Positions 1 through 8,147 are shown, counted from the first letter of the stretch. The stretch is 17,287 nt of DNA from JAXLVB01 sp044228045 (GCA_044228045.1 JBGAVQ010000110.1:1-17287), one strand, 5' to 3'. The notes: generated by a model not told the origin, from the letters alone. Made by a program: numbers and translations.

Positions 1-810
1 CCCGAAATTTTCTCTATTGGTAAATTCTCCGTGCGCTGGTACGGACTGCTTTTTGCACTCGGCTTTTTAGTGGGGCAACAAATCATGACCAAAGTGTATA
101 AAGTCGAAAAAATGCCCGAAAAAGACCTTGATTCGCTCATGCTTACGATGGTACTCAGCACCGTGATTGGCGCACGAGTAGGGCATTTTGTATTTTATGA
201 ATGGGAAAGTATGCTGGCAAAACCTTGGGCATGGTTTGTGGAGATGATATTGCCGCCCTATTCGGGCTTGGCAAGTCATGGAGCAACCATTAGTATTTTG
301 ACGGGTTTGGCCATTTATGCTATTCGGAAAAAACAATATTTTTTATGGATAGTGGACAGAATAGTGATTACGGTAGCGTTGTCTGGTTGTTTTATTCGCC
401 TCGGCAACTTGATGAACTCCGAGATTATAGGCAAGCCCAGTAATGTGCCTTGGGCTTTTTCGTTTGTTCGTAATACCGAATACCTGCCCGTTGTGCCTCG
501 CCACCCTGCCCAATTGTACGAAGCCCTTTCGTGTTTGGTTTTGTGCATTGCACTGTATGCTTTGTGGAACAAATACCGCTCCCAAACCCCGCATGGCTTA
601 CTGTTAGGTATTTTTCTGGTTTGGATATTTGGCTTGCGATTTTTCTACGAATACTTTAAAGAAAACCAGGAATCTTTTGAAGATGCCATGTCGTTCAACA
701 TGGGGCAAATCCTGAGTGTTCCTGCTATTTTGTTGGGTGTTTATTTCCTTTGGTTTGCATTAGTCAAGAAGCGTACAGGTGCTTATGTAAAGAATGATTC
801 AAAACAATAA
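1..810 (+). CDS. lgt: Prolipoprotein diacylglyceryl transferase, 5'-truncated by window edge
   Basis: Lgt is an inner-membrane enzyme that transfers a diacylglyceryl group from phosphatidylglycerol to the lipobox cysteine of prolipoproteins, the first step of lipoprotein maturation. The frame is open from base 1 (PEIFSIGKFSVRWYGLL), so the GTG at 31 is an internal valine codon and the true start lies left of the window. The visible 269 residues contain the family landmarks: SHG (fragment residues 92-94, the loop with the essential His), the Lgt signature GCFIRLGNLMNSEIIG (129-144, Arg and Asn/Glu of the active site) and RHPAQLYE (167-174). Several hydrophobic helices are evident, and the C-terminal GLRFFYEYFKE matches the usual end of the family. 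Only a short N-terminal piece (roughly 10-20 residues) should be missing. It converges on the sugar operon and shares a terminator with it. The identification is firm. Confidence 0.95.
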   Translation, partial: PEIFSIGKFSVRWYGLLFALGFLVGQQIMTKVYKVEKMPEKDLDSLMLTMVLSTVIGARVGHFVFYEWESMLAKPWAWFVEMILPPYSGLASHGATISILTGLAIYAIRKKQYFLWIVDRIVITVALSGCFIRLGNLMNSEIIGKPSNVPWAFSFVRNTEYLPVVPRHPAQLYEALSCLVLCIALYALWNKYRSQTPHGLLLGIFLVWIFGLRFFYEYFKENQESFEDAMSFNMGQILSVPAILLGVYFLWFALVKKRTGAYVKNDSKQ

Positions 811-837
811 GTAGCAACAACCCTTGTAGGTTGCTAC
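811..837. repeat. Palindromic intergenic element, copy 1
   Basis: An 8-bp perfect inverted repeat (GTAGCAAC at 811-818, GTTGCTAC at 830-837) starts immediately after the lgt stop codon. Its interior shares the 10-mer CAACCCTTGT with the reverse complement of the palindrome at 11662-11709, which also sits at a gene's stop codon. No T-tract follows, so it is not a classical terminator. It resembles a small REP-like dispersed repeat, which is an inference from two copies only. Confidence 0.5.
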
Positions 838-850
838 CACGACACTAAAC

Positions 851-879
851 AAAAAAGGCAACGTTATGTTGCCTTTTTT
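851..879. terminator. Bidirectional intrinsic terminator between lgt and the sugar kinase
   Basis: The stem is perfect, 12 bp on each side (AAAAAAGGCAAC 851-862 and GTTGCCTTTTTT 868-879), with a 5-nt loop GTTAT. The A-run on one side and the T-run on the other give a U-tract in both directions. It lies 41 bp after the lgt stop and 1 bp from the stop of the opposing kinase gene, so it can serve both convergent transcripts. Confidence 0.92.
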
Positions 880-880
880 G

Positions 881-1807
881 TTATTGGTACAAAATCTCCC
901 GCTCCACCTTTGCGGGCAAAGGCCCCTGGGTAGTTAATTTTTTCGCTGCCATGTTCATACCTGCATGGGCGCACGCAACAATAGCTTTAGCATCGGTATA
1001 AGCTGTCAAAAAACCAGACCAAAACGCATCGCCTGCACCAGTGGCATCCACTACCTCTATTTTTTTACCCAATAGTCGGTATTGTTTTGCACCATATTCA
1101 TACGAAATCAGGCTACCGTCACCACCCAGTGTAAGACAAACCAGCTCTGCTCCCATACCGTGTATATCTTTAATAATCTGCTCATTATCAACTTGTTTTC
1201 CATACAAACGCTCGGCATCATCTTCACTAATTTTCACAAAAGCCCCGTGTTTGCAATATTCCGAAATCACACCCCAAGCCTGTTGGCGGTTAGGCCAAAT
1301 ACTGGGTGCATAGTTGGCATCAATGCTTGTTTTACAGCCTTGTGTATATGCCCGTTGAGCGGCATCTACCAACGTGCTTTGGGCAGGCTCTTGGCTGAGG
1401 GCAAAGCACGTAGTATGAAAAATAGCGGATTGTGCCAACAATTCATCTGAAATATGATGCGGCTGCAACATACGGTCTGCCGTGCGGTAAGCCACAAAGT
1501 CAGGTGTGCCTTTGGTGCGGCTAACTACTACAATGCTGGTAGGTTGCTCCTCACTTACAGCAATATGGCTTGTGTCAATGCCTGTTTTGGCAATTTCATC
1601 TTTCAAGAAAGCACCTAAGTTGTCGTTGCCTACACACGAAATGAGGGCGACATCACAGCCTAATCGAGCCATGTTGGCGGCTAAATTGGCAGGGCTACCT
1701 CCCTGAATTTTTTTGAATTGGGTAGCGTCTATCAAACTTTGGGTGATTTCAGTTCCCAGTAAGTCTATCAATAACTCTCCGGCGGAGATGAGGGTGTATT
1801 TTTTCAT
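881..1807 (-). CDS. PfkB-family carbohydrate kinase, fructokinase-like
   Basis: This 308-aa kinase of the ribokinase/PfkB superfamily probably phosphorylates a hexose such as fructose in the cytoplasm using ATP. Visible motifs are the first PfkB signature region GGSPANLAANMARLG (36-50), a substrate-side segment DANYAPSIWPN (163-173), KISEDDAERLYG (192-203), the ATP-loop motif TLGGDGSL (226-233), and the second signature DATGAGDAFWSGF (254-266) with the anion hole and catalytic Asp260. Length is normal for the family. The start ATG at 1807 follows an AAAG stretch. The gene lies 19 bp downstream of the MFS sugar transporter on the same strand, so the two should form one transcript that imports and phosphorylates a sugar. 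The fructose assignment rests on this context and overall resemblance; other sugars or 2-keto-3-deoxygluconate cannot be excluded. Transcription ends at the hairpin 851-879. Confidence 0.88.
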   Translation of the reverse strand: MKKYTLISAGELLIDLLGTEITQSLIDATQFKKIQGGSPANLAANMARLGCDVALISCVGNDNLGAFLKDEIAKTGIDTSHIAVSEEQPTSIVVVSRTKGTPDFVAYRTADRMLQPHHISDELLAQSAIFHTTCFALSQEPAQSTLVDAAQRAYTQGCKTSIDANYAPSIWPNRQQAWGVISEYCKHGAFVKISEDDAERLYGKQVDNEQIIKDIHGMGAELVCLTLGGDGSLISYEYGAKQYRLLGKKIEVVDATGAGDAFWSGFLTAYTDAKAIVACAHAGMNMAAKKLTTQGPLPAKVEREILYQ

Positions 1808-1826
1808 ATCTTTAAAATTATTTATG

Positions 1827-3155
1827 TCAATGCCCCCCTCCCATCGGCATTACGGTTTCGTCAGTTGGTTTCTTAGCTTTTATCAGTAGCGTGGCGGCGG
1901 CGGCAAGCATCAGAAGGATACCTGCAAAACTAATGGCTTTACCTGAGTCGTTATTCAAAAAATGCTCTAAGATGTAGCCGAAAGAAAGGTTTTGGAAAAT
2001 CATAGGTATCACAATCATCATGTTGATAATACCCATATACACCCCGTAGCGTTCTTTCGGAATCTCGCTCACTACCATCAAGTACGGAATCCCCATCATG
2101 CTTGCCCAAGCAATACCAAAGCCTGTCATAGGTGCAAAAAGTAGGTATTTGTTTTCGATTTGTGGAAAAATAAGTAAGCCCGCTCCTGCCATGAGGAGGC
2201 ATATCACATGAACGGCTTTGGGGCTGTACTTTTTGGCTAACCACACCAAGCCGAAAGCTGACAAAAATGTGGCGATATTGTACCAACCATTCACTAATCC
2301 TGCCCAGCCTACGGCCTCTTCATAAAGTTGTCGGTTTTGGGTAGGTGAGGTTTTCCAAACTGATTGAGCAATGCTCTTAGACGCATTCTGCCAATAACAA
2401 AACAGCGCATACCACTGAAACACATATACCAGCCCGAGTTGCCACATCACTTTGGGCATGTCTTTAATAGCATGAAAAATCTCTAAAAAAGGCGTAAGTA
2501 CCCCTCGCTGGCTTTGCTGTAAAGCGATTAATTCCTCGGGAGTGGGCGGAATCTCGGGTGTTTTTGAAATAGACCATAACACTGAACCAATAGAACAAAC
2601 CGAGCCAAGAAAGAATGAACCAAACACCCAATACGGAATTTGTCCGTGTTCACCAGTAATGACTTTTTGGAAAACAAACAAGGAAACATTTGCCAATGTA
2701 ATGCCCAAACCTGTAAAAAAACTTTGGGTTAAAAATCCCGTAGGTAGCTGATCATCAGGTAGTTTATCGGCAATAAAAGCCCGATACGGCTCCATGGCAG
2801 TATTGTTGCCAGCATCCAGAATCCAAAGCAGACCAGCTGCCATCCAGAGTGAACTACTAAATGGATAAATAAATAATGCCAAGCTACAGAGCATAGCCCC
2901 AATGAAAAAATAAGGCTTACGCCGACCCCAGCGAGGATGCCAGGTTTTGTCGCTCAGTGCACCAATGATGGGTTGCACGAGTAGGCCCGTAACTGGCCCA
3001 GCCAAGTTGAGCAGCGGGATTTCGTCGGGGCTGGCACCCAAAAAATCATAAATTGGATTAACGGCACTTTGCTGCAAACCAAAACTATACTGAATGCCAA
3101 AAAAGCCAACATTCATGTTAATGATTTGCGAGAAGGTCATACGTGGTTTCATCAT
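1827..3155 (-). CDS. MFS sugar transporter, SLC45/GPH-like (sucrose-type)
   Basis: This is a 442-aa integral membrane permease of the major facilitator superfamily, with about twelve hydrophobic segments. The loop GALSDKTWHPRWGRRKPY (65-82) carries the RWGRR signature of the SLC45 and plant sucrose/H+ symporter group, and of related bacterial disaccharide transporters. The likely role is proton-coupled uptake of a di- or monosaccharide. The frame extends upstream to 3296, but I choose the start at the double ATG (3155/3152, MMKPRMTFSQ). The additional 47 residues are low-complexity, run through an inverted repeat and precede the conserved first helix. The gene is first in a two-gene unit with the PfkB kinase. 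There is no obvious TAnnTTTG promoter box upstream; the large inverted repeat 3247-3327 lies 92 bp upstream of the start. Substrate is inferred, not proven. Confidence 0.88.
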   Translation of the reverse strand: MMKPRMTFSQIINMNVGFFGIQYSFGLQQSAVNPIYDFLGASPDEIPLLNLAGPVTGLLVQPIIGALSDKTWHPRWGRRKPYFFIGAMLCSLALFIYPFSSSLWMAAGLLWILDAGNNTAMEPYRAFIADKLPDDQLPTGFLTQSFFTGLGITLANVSLFVFQKVITGEHGQIPYWVFGSFFLGSVCSIGSVLWSISKTPEIPPTPEELIALQQSQRGVLTPFLEIFHAIKDMPKVMWQLGLVYVFQWYALFCYWQNASKSIAQSVWKTSPTQNRQLYEEAVGWAGLVNGWYNIATFLSAFGLVWLAKKYSPKAVHVICLLMAGAGLLIFPQIENKYLLFAPMTGFGIAWASMMGIPYLMVVSEIPKERYGVYMGIINMMIVIPMIFQNLSFGYILEHFLNNDSGKAISFAGILLMLAAAATLLIKAKKPTDETVMPMGGGH

Positions 3156-3246
3156 AGTAGAATAAATATAGTAATTGGGCAATATTACACAGAAATTGAC
3201 TTTTGTACATAAGAAGTAGGAAAATTTGTGGAGAATCCATATTCCC

Positions 3247-3327
3247 GTCTGTACCGAAGGTCTGACGGATAGGCTTATAAATAAACTAAAGGTCAATCAT
3301 ACTATCTATCAGACCTTTGGTGCAGAC
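3247..3327. repeat. Long imperfect inverted repeat in a divergent intergenic region
   Basis: Arms of 26 bp at 3247-3272 (starting GTCTGTACCGAAGGTCTGAC) and 3302-3327 are reverse complements at 22 of 26 positions, separated by 29 bp. All four differences are transitions, three of which still allow G-T/G-U pairing. It sits between the divergent MFS transporter and Omp85 genes. It could fold into a long RNA or cruciform stem, be a small dispersed element, or form paired operators. No T-tract follows either arm, so it is not a simple terminator. Confidence 0.7.
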
Positions 3328-3352
3328 CGAGGATGATTTCCTCATTTTTCCC

Positions 3353-3360
3353 TACCTTTG
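3353..3360 (+). promoter_or_regulatory. Candidate Bacteroidota -7 promoter box for the Omp85 gene
   Basis: TACCTTTG matches the Bacteroidota sigma-70 consensus TAnnTTTG. Transcription would begin about 7 nt downstream, giving a leader of roughly 12 nt before the ATG at 3379. I see no clear -33 TTTG at the usual 19-21 nt spacing. The box overlaps the TTG codon at 3358, which argues against that codon being the start. Confidence 0.5.
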
Positions 3361-3378
3361 AACGTTTTTTATCTTCTA

Positions 3379-4767
3379 ATGCGCTTTTATCTTTTTATTT
3401 TTGGGTTCTGTGGTGTTTCGGCGTTGGCTCAAACGACGGACACTTCTTTCGTCATTGTCCAGCATATTCAATTGCTTGGTAATCAGAAAACTGATGACCG
3501 TATTATTTTACGGGAATTGGACATTCACGAGGGCGATACGCTTCGGAAAGCTGACTTAACTGACCGACTCGAAAAAGACCGTCGCAAGGTGTTTAATACC
3601 AATTTGTTTTTGTCGGTTAAGCTTTCGTTGACTAACCAAGTCGCACAAACGGCTGATTTACAGGTAGTAGTAAAAGAACAATGGTACATTTTTCCGTTTC
3701 CTGTTTTTCGCTTTGCAGACCGCAATATCAACGAATGGTTGTTTCAGCGAGGGGCCGATTTACGCAGAAGTATTTATGGAGTAAACTTCCGCCATCGCAA
3801 TTTCAGGGGTAGAGCCGAGGAACTTCGTGTTAATTTGGAGTTTGGATTTGCCCAGTTTTTAGAGTTTTTCTACCGGATTCCTTACTTAGATAAATCCCAA
3901 AAAACGGGTATCACCTTCGGAGTTTCGTATTCCGACACCAAAAATTTAGCTTATCGCACCGACTTAGACAAGCTGACTTACCTCAAAAGCGATGATGTGC
4001 TACGCAAACGCTTTTATACCAATGTGCTGCTGCGTCGTAGGAACAAGTTTTACGATTTTCAATACTTAGAACTTCGGTATAGCCGCAACCAAATTACAGA
4101 CACCGTCCTGAAAATCAACCCAAATTACTTTTTGGATGGTCGTAAAACTCAGCAATTTTTACAGTTATCGTATTCATATATTCATGATTTTCGGGACAAA
4201 GCTCAGTATCCGCTTCGAGGCCATTATTTGTTGTTGCAGGCTAATAAATATGGCTTGTTGCCTTCTGATGATTTGAACCAACTCGACCTCATTGCCCGGC
4301 ATTCCATTTACCATCCGTTGGGTAAAAAATGGTATTTTCAGACTACCGCAGGGGGCAAACTGTCGTTTCCGCAACGCCAGCCTTTTTTACAAACTCGTGG
4401 GCTGGGCTACGGGCAAGACCTCGTGCGGGGTTATGAACTCTACGCCATTGACGGACAAAGCTACGCTTACCTACGCAATACGCTCCGTTGGCAATGGATT
4501 GACAAAACATTTGATTTGAAATTCCTGAAAATCAGCCAGTTCAATAAATTCCCATTAGAGGTTTTCCCGAATATTTTTGCTGATGCTGGGCAGGTGTGGA
4601 ATCATTATCCCGAACTCACCAACACCAAATTAGGCAATAAATTTTTGCTTGGCGGCGGCGTGGGGCTTGATTTGGTGATGTGGTACAACGCCGTTATGCG
4701 CCTTAATTATTCGTTCAATGCCGAGGGAGAATCGGGATTTCGATTTAATTTGCTGAGGGAGTTTTAA
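3379..4767 (+). CDS. Omp85/BamA-TamA-like outer-membrane protein with a single POTRA
   Basis: A 462-aa outer-membrane beta-barrel protein. Residues 1-18 form a signal peptide (MRFYLFIFGFCGVSALAQ). Residues about 26-100 look like one POTRA repeat (VQHIQLLGNQKTDDRIILRE, then EKDRRKVFNTNLFLSVKL, then LQVVVKEQW). The rest is alternating barrel strand sequence ending in a terminal Phe. The Omp85 loop-6 motif appears as DLVRGYE (347-353, VRGY core), and YPLRGHYL (277-284) fits the conserved barrel strand. With one POTRA it is much shorter than BamA, so a specialised translocation or insertion role is more likely than general barrel assembly. A TTG codon at 3358 would extend it by 7 residues, but that overlaps the candidate promoter, so I use ATG 3379. 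The cupin gene follows after 51 bp and is probably co-transcribed. Substrate is unknown. Confidence 0.85.
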   Translation: MRFYLFIFGFCGVSALAQTTDTSFVIVQHIQLLGNQKTDDRIILRELDIHEGDTLRKADLTDRLEKDRRKVFNTNLFLSVKLSLTNQVAQTADLQVVVKEQWYIFPFPVFRFADRNINEWLFQRGADLRRSIYGVNFRHRNFRGRAEELRVNLEFGFAQFLEFFYRIPYLDKSQKTGITFGVSYSDTKNLAYRTDLDKLTYLKSDDVLRKRFYTNVLLRRRNKFYDFQYLELRYSRNQITDTVLKINPNYFLDGRKTQQFLQLSYSYIHDFRDKAQYPLRGHYLLLQANKYGLLPSDDLNQLDLIARHSIYHPLGKKWYFQTTAGGKLSFPQRQPFLQTRGLGYGQDLVRGYELYAIDGQSYAYLRNTLRWQWIDKTFDLKFLKISQFNKFPLEVFPNIFADAGQVWNHYPELTNTKLGNKFLLGGGVGLDLVMWYNAVMRLNYSFNAEGESGFRFNLLREF

Positions 4768-4818
4768 AAGTCAAAAATAGGTTGTCATTAGCCAGACCCA
4801 CTCTAAACCTTACACAAA

Positions 4819-5592
4819 ATGAAAAAAGCACTCACCTTTTCGTTGCTATTTTTAGTTTCTCAGGCTTTTTCCCAAAACCTTCCCGAAATAAAATCAGGAA
4901 TAATCCACTGGGATAGTTTAGTCGCCAAAACTGAAAATGGGCGTACTCGCCGACAACTTTTAGCAGGTACAAGCACGCATTTGAATCTTTTTAGGGTTCA
5001 TGCTACCACTTTAGAGCCAGGCTCTACCCCCAATCCACCACACCCAAACAAAGATGCCGACGAGTTAATCATTATAAAAGAAGGAAAGGTCAAAGTCACC
5101 ATTGAAGATAAAAGCAAAGTGTTAGAGGTTGGTGGTGTAGCAGTAGTATTGGCAAACGAAGTGCATGGCTTAGAAAACATTGGCGATGTGCCTGCCACTT
5201 ATTATGTGGTAAGATACCAAGCCAAAACACCAACTGACATAGAAAGAGGCAAACAAGCTGGCGGTTCGCTTTTGTTAAGAAAAGACGAGATTCCATTTAA
5301 ACCTCACGCCAAAGGTGGCCGAAGAGATTATTATAATCGAGCAACTACTCAATGCTCGGTTTTTGAAATGCACACTACTGCACTCAATGCTGGTTTAGAT
5401 AGCCACCAGCCACATACGCACGTAACCGAAGAGGCACTCTTAATTACAAAAGGGACTGTAACGATGATAATTGACTGCAAAATTTACCAAGCCAAAGCAG
5501 GTGATTTGGTGGTTTTGGCCTCTAATATTCCTCATGCGCTTATCAATACTTCGGGCGCACAATGTGAGTATTTTGCCTTTACGTGGAAGTAA
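4819..5592 (+). CDS. Exported bicupin protein
   Basis: A 257-aa protein with a signal peptide (MKKALTFSLLFLVSQAFSQ, cleavage near residue 19) and two tandem cupin barrels, so it should act in the periplasm or on the surface. The C-terminal cupin has the full metal ligand set in motif 1 (H199, H201, E205, then G212) and the motif 2 histidine (H239 in NIPHALINTS). The N-terminal cupin keeps H75, E82 and H116 but has Asn at 77 where the second His is expected. Bicupins include ureidoglycine aminohydrolase-like enzymes, oxalate decarboxylases and dioxygenases; I cannot assign a reaction here. The gene sits 51 bp after the Omp85 gene on the same strand and converges on the P-type ATPase. No distinct promoter or terminator is visible. 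Confidence 0.85.
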   Translation: MKKALTFSLLFLVSQAFSQNLPEIKSGIIHWDSLVAKTENGRTRRQLLAGTSTHLNLFRVHATTLEPGSTPNPPHPNKDADELIIIKEGKVKVTIEDKSKVLEVGGVAVVLANEVHGLENIGDVPATYYVVRYQAKTPTDIERGKQAGGSLLLRKDEIPFKPHAKGGRRDYYNRATTQCSVFEMHTTALNAGLDSHQPHTHVTEEALLITKGTVTMIIDCKIYQAKAGDLVVLASNIPHALINTSGAQCEYFAFTWK

Positions 5593-5651
5593 GTTGGAAT
5601 CACCTCCCCACTCATACAATTACAGAGAAAGTAATATAGTCCAAAGATTAG

Positions 5652-8147
5652 TTAGCTCTTTCTCCACCACCATTTTACAACCTCAAACCAAATTACACAG
5701 ACAAAACCGATGCCCACACTAATAGCTATCTGAGATAGATTTAGTGGCTCAAAGTCAAAGAATGTTGCCAGTGGTTTTACATAAAGCAACAAGCCCGACA
5801 TAGCAATGGTAATGCCAATAATGAGTAAGACCAAGTTGTTTTTATATCGCAAGGTGGTAATTACAGAATAATAAAAAGAGCGGTTCACTAAGGTAAGCAC
5901 GATGTTGGCGGCTATCAAAACAATAAAAACCATGGCTCGGGCAGTTGACTCGTTATAACCCTGATACACAGCATATTGATAGGCCGTCAATGTACCAGCA
6001 GTAATCATTAAACCTTGAATAATGCTGGTTGTTAGCTCTTTTGCATTGAAAAATGTATTGGTAAAAGGGCGAGGTTTTTGAACCATCGTGTTTTTTTCTA
6101 TTGGCTCATTTTCATAGATAATAGAGCAAGTAGGCCCCATAACCAATTCTAAAAAGATGATGTGTACAGGTGAAAAAATATTGGGATAAAGCCAGCCCAA
6201 AGCCAAGGGGATAAATACGGTAAGAATAATGGGGATATGAATAGAAATGATGTACTGAATTGCCTTTTTGAGATTGGTATAAATTTTTCTACCCATGGCC
6301 ACGGCATCTACCATTTTTGAAAAATCATCTTTAACCAAAATCAGTGAGGCGGCTTGTTTGGCTATTTCAGTGCCTTTTTTGCCCATGGCAATGCCAATGT
6401 GAGCGGCTTTGAGGGCAGGGCCGTCGTTCACGCCGTCGCCTGTCATGGCTACAATTTCGTTTTGAGTTTTTAGGGCGTTAATAATTTTAAGTTTGGCATC
6501 CGGAAACATTCTGGTAAACACATTAGTATCCATCACTCTTTTCTGCAACTCGGCATCAGTAAGGCTCATTAGCTCGTCTCCCGAAATGCTTTTTTCATAA
6601 CCCCTGAACCCAATCTGCTTGGCTATGGCAGTAGTAGTGGCGGCATTGTCGCCCGTTACAATTTTAACAACAATACCAGCTTTATAAAACTTTTCAAATA
6701 CCGCTTGGATATTCTTTTTGGGCGGGTCGTAAAAGGCAACAAGCCCTTTGAAGTTGAATCGAAACTCTTGTTGTGTAGCAGGAAAATTGTGGCCATCAAA
6801 CTTAGCTTCACCCACACCCAATAAGCGATAACCATCTACAGCTAAGGACTTTATAGCATCTTCTATGTGTTGCTTTTCGGTTACCGACAGCACCGACACT
6901 GCCATGAGGGCTTCGGGTGCACCTTTTGCCGCTATGATACGATTACCCGCTTCATCCTCAAACAAATGGGTCATCATAGGGGGCTTTCCATCCAATGGAT
7001 ACTCATACACTATTTTGTAGTTATTTCTTTCATCATGGGTGGTTGTGCTGGTGTAGGCTTTATGCAAGGCCACTTCCATTGGGTCAAACGGAATGGGTTC
7101 ACTGGCAAACATGGCCAAACGAATGAGTTCTTTTTCAAGATCAGTAGTTGTGTTTTCGGGATTAGTAATGGTTGAAGAAGCCAACACAAAGAGCCGGGCA
7201 AGGCTCATTTTATTTTCGGTAATCGTGCCTGTTTTATCCGTACAAATTACAGTAGCACTACCTAAGGTTTCAACAGTTTTCATCTGTTTCACTACGATGC
7301 CCATTTTCATCAATCGCCAAGCTCCCAGTGTCATAAAGGTGGTGAAAGCTACGGGGATTTCTTCGGGCAAAATACTCATGGCAAGTGTGAGGGCTTTTAG
7401 CAAGCTGTCTAACACATTGTAAGAGCGGAAATAATTGATACCCCAAACAATCACAAAAACAATGGCTCCTATCGTCACCATCATTTTCACAAAACTGCTT
7501 ATCTGTAGCTCTAATGGTGTTTTTTCTTCTTGTATGCCTTCGAGGCTTTTACCAATTTTACCTAATTTGGTTTCGTTACCTATAGCAGTAACGGTGGCAA
7601 TGGCTAATCCGCTGGCTACAGTTGTGCCACTATACACCAAATTGTCTTCGGTTGTTCGGTCTTTGGCTACCGATAAAGACTCGCCCGTAAGAATGGATTC
7701 GTTGACCGAAAAGTCGTTAGAATGAACAATAATGCCATCGGCAACAATAGATGTACCTTCTTCAATCATGAGGCTGTCTCCTACCACCAACTCTTCACTT
7801 TTAATTTCGTGCGCTTTTCCATTGCGAATCACTTTGCACTTAGGTTGTGTAAAGGTTTTTAATTTTTCCAGCGCATTTCGGCTTCTCGAATCTTGATACA
7901 ACGAAATAGTTGCTACCAACACAATGGCCGAAGCCAAAAAAATACCATCGCCAGTATTGCCACTGATAAAATAAATACACGATGCCACCAATAGCAAAAG
8001 TACCATCGGCTCTTTTGCTATTTGCTTGAGGGCCTCCCAAAACCCATTTTCTTCTTTAAAATCTAAACGATTATAGCCATGTTTTTGCCGGGCTTCAAGT
8101 ACTTGACTTGATGTTAATCCCTGTATGCCAAAATGATTTGTTTGCAT
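5652..8147 (-). CDS. P-type cation-transporting ATPase (P2/calcium-ATPase-like)
   Basis: A complete 831-aa P-type ATPase. From N to C it shows an N-terminal cation-ATPase segment (about 5-75), actuator motif TGES (154-157), helix M4 PEEIP (261-265), phosphorylation site DKTGTIT (304-310, phosphorylated Asp304), nucleotide-domain KGAPEA (408-413), TGD (498-500) and hinge GDGVND (570-575), followed by a C-terminal membrane domain of about six helices. The layout is that of P2 ATPases (Ca2+, Na+/K+, H+ types), not heavy-metal P1B pumps: no CPx motif or metal-binding domain is present. M6 reads ELVMGPTCS (667-675), unlike SERCA where Asn, Thr and Asp bind Ca2+, so the ion is unassigned. A TTG 42 bp upstream could extend the frame, but ATG 8147 has a GAGG about 8 nt before it and begins the conserved region. 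DUF1003 lies 126 bp upstream on the same strand. Confidence 0.93.
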   Translation of the reverse strand: MQTNHFGIQGLTSSQVLEARQKHGYNRLDFKEENGFWEALKQIAKEPMVLLLLVASCIYFISGNTGDGIFLASAIVLVATISLYQDSRSRNALEKLKTFTQPKCKVIRNGKAHEIKSEELVVGDSLMIEEGTSIVADGIIVHSNDFSVNESILTGESLSVAKDRTTEDNLVYSGTTVASGLAIATVTAIGNETKLGKIGKSLEGIQEEKTPLELQISSFVKMMVTIGAIVFVIVWGINYFRSYNVLDSLLKALTLAMSILPEEIPVAFTTFMTLGAWRLMKMGIVVKQMKTVETLGSATVICTDKTGTITENKMSLARLFVLASSTITNPENTTTDLEKELIRLAMFASEPIPFDPMEVALHKAYTSTTTHDERNNYKIVYEYPLDGKPPMMTHLFEDEAGNRIIAAKGAPEALMAVSVLSVTEKQHIEDAIKSLAVDGYRLLGVGEAKFDGHNFPATQQEFRFNFKGLVAFYDPPKKNIQAVFEKFYKAGIVVKIVTGDNAATTTAIAKQIGFRGYEKSISGDELMSLTDAELQKRVMDTNVFTRMFPDAKLKIINALKTQNEIVAMTGDGVNDGPALKAAHIGIAMGKKGTEIAKQAASLILVKDDFSKMVDAVAMGRKIYTNLKKAIQYIISIHIPIILTVFIPLALGWLYPNIFSPVHIIFLELVMGPTCSIIYENEPIEKNTMVQKPRPFTNTFFNAKELTTSIIQGLMITAGTLTAYQYAVYQGYNESTARAMVFIVLIAANIVLTLVNRSFYYSVITTLRYKNNLVLLIIGITIAMSGLLLYVKPLATFFDFEPLNLSQIAISVGIGFVCVIWFEVVKWWWRKS

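Noticed and set aside
31..810. lgt starting at the GTG codon at 31
   Set aside because: The frame is open to base 1 and the ten preceding residues (PEIFSIGKFS) fit the Lgt N-terminus, so this is an internal valine codon in a gene cut by the window edge.
3156..3296. A 47-residue N-terminal extension of the MFS transporter
   Set aside because: It runs through the inverted repeat, has no transporter-like helix and precedes a double ATG at the expected family start.
3358..3378. TTG start for the Omp85 gene
   Set aside because: It overlaps the candidate -7 promoter box; the ATG at 3379 begins a normal signal peptide.
7093..7725. Plus-strand ORFs of 96-109 codons antisense to the P-type ATPase
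   Set aside because: They are shadows of a strongly conserved gene and have no recognisable protein features.
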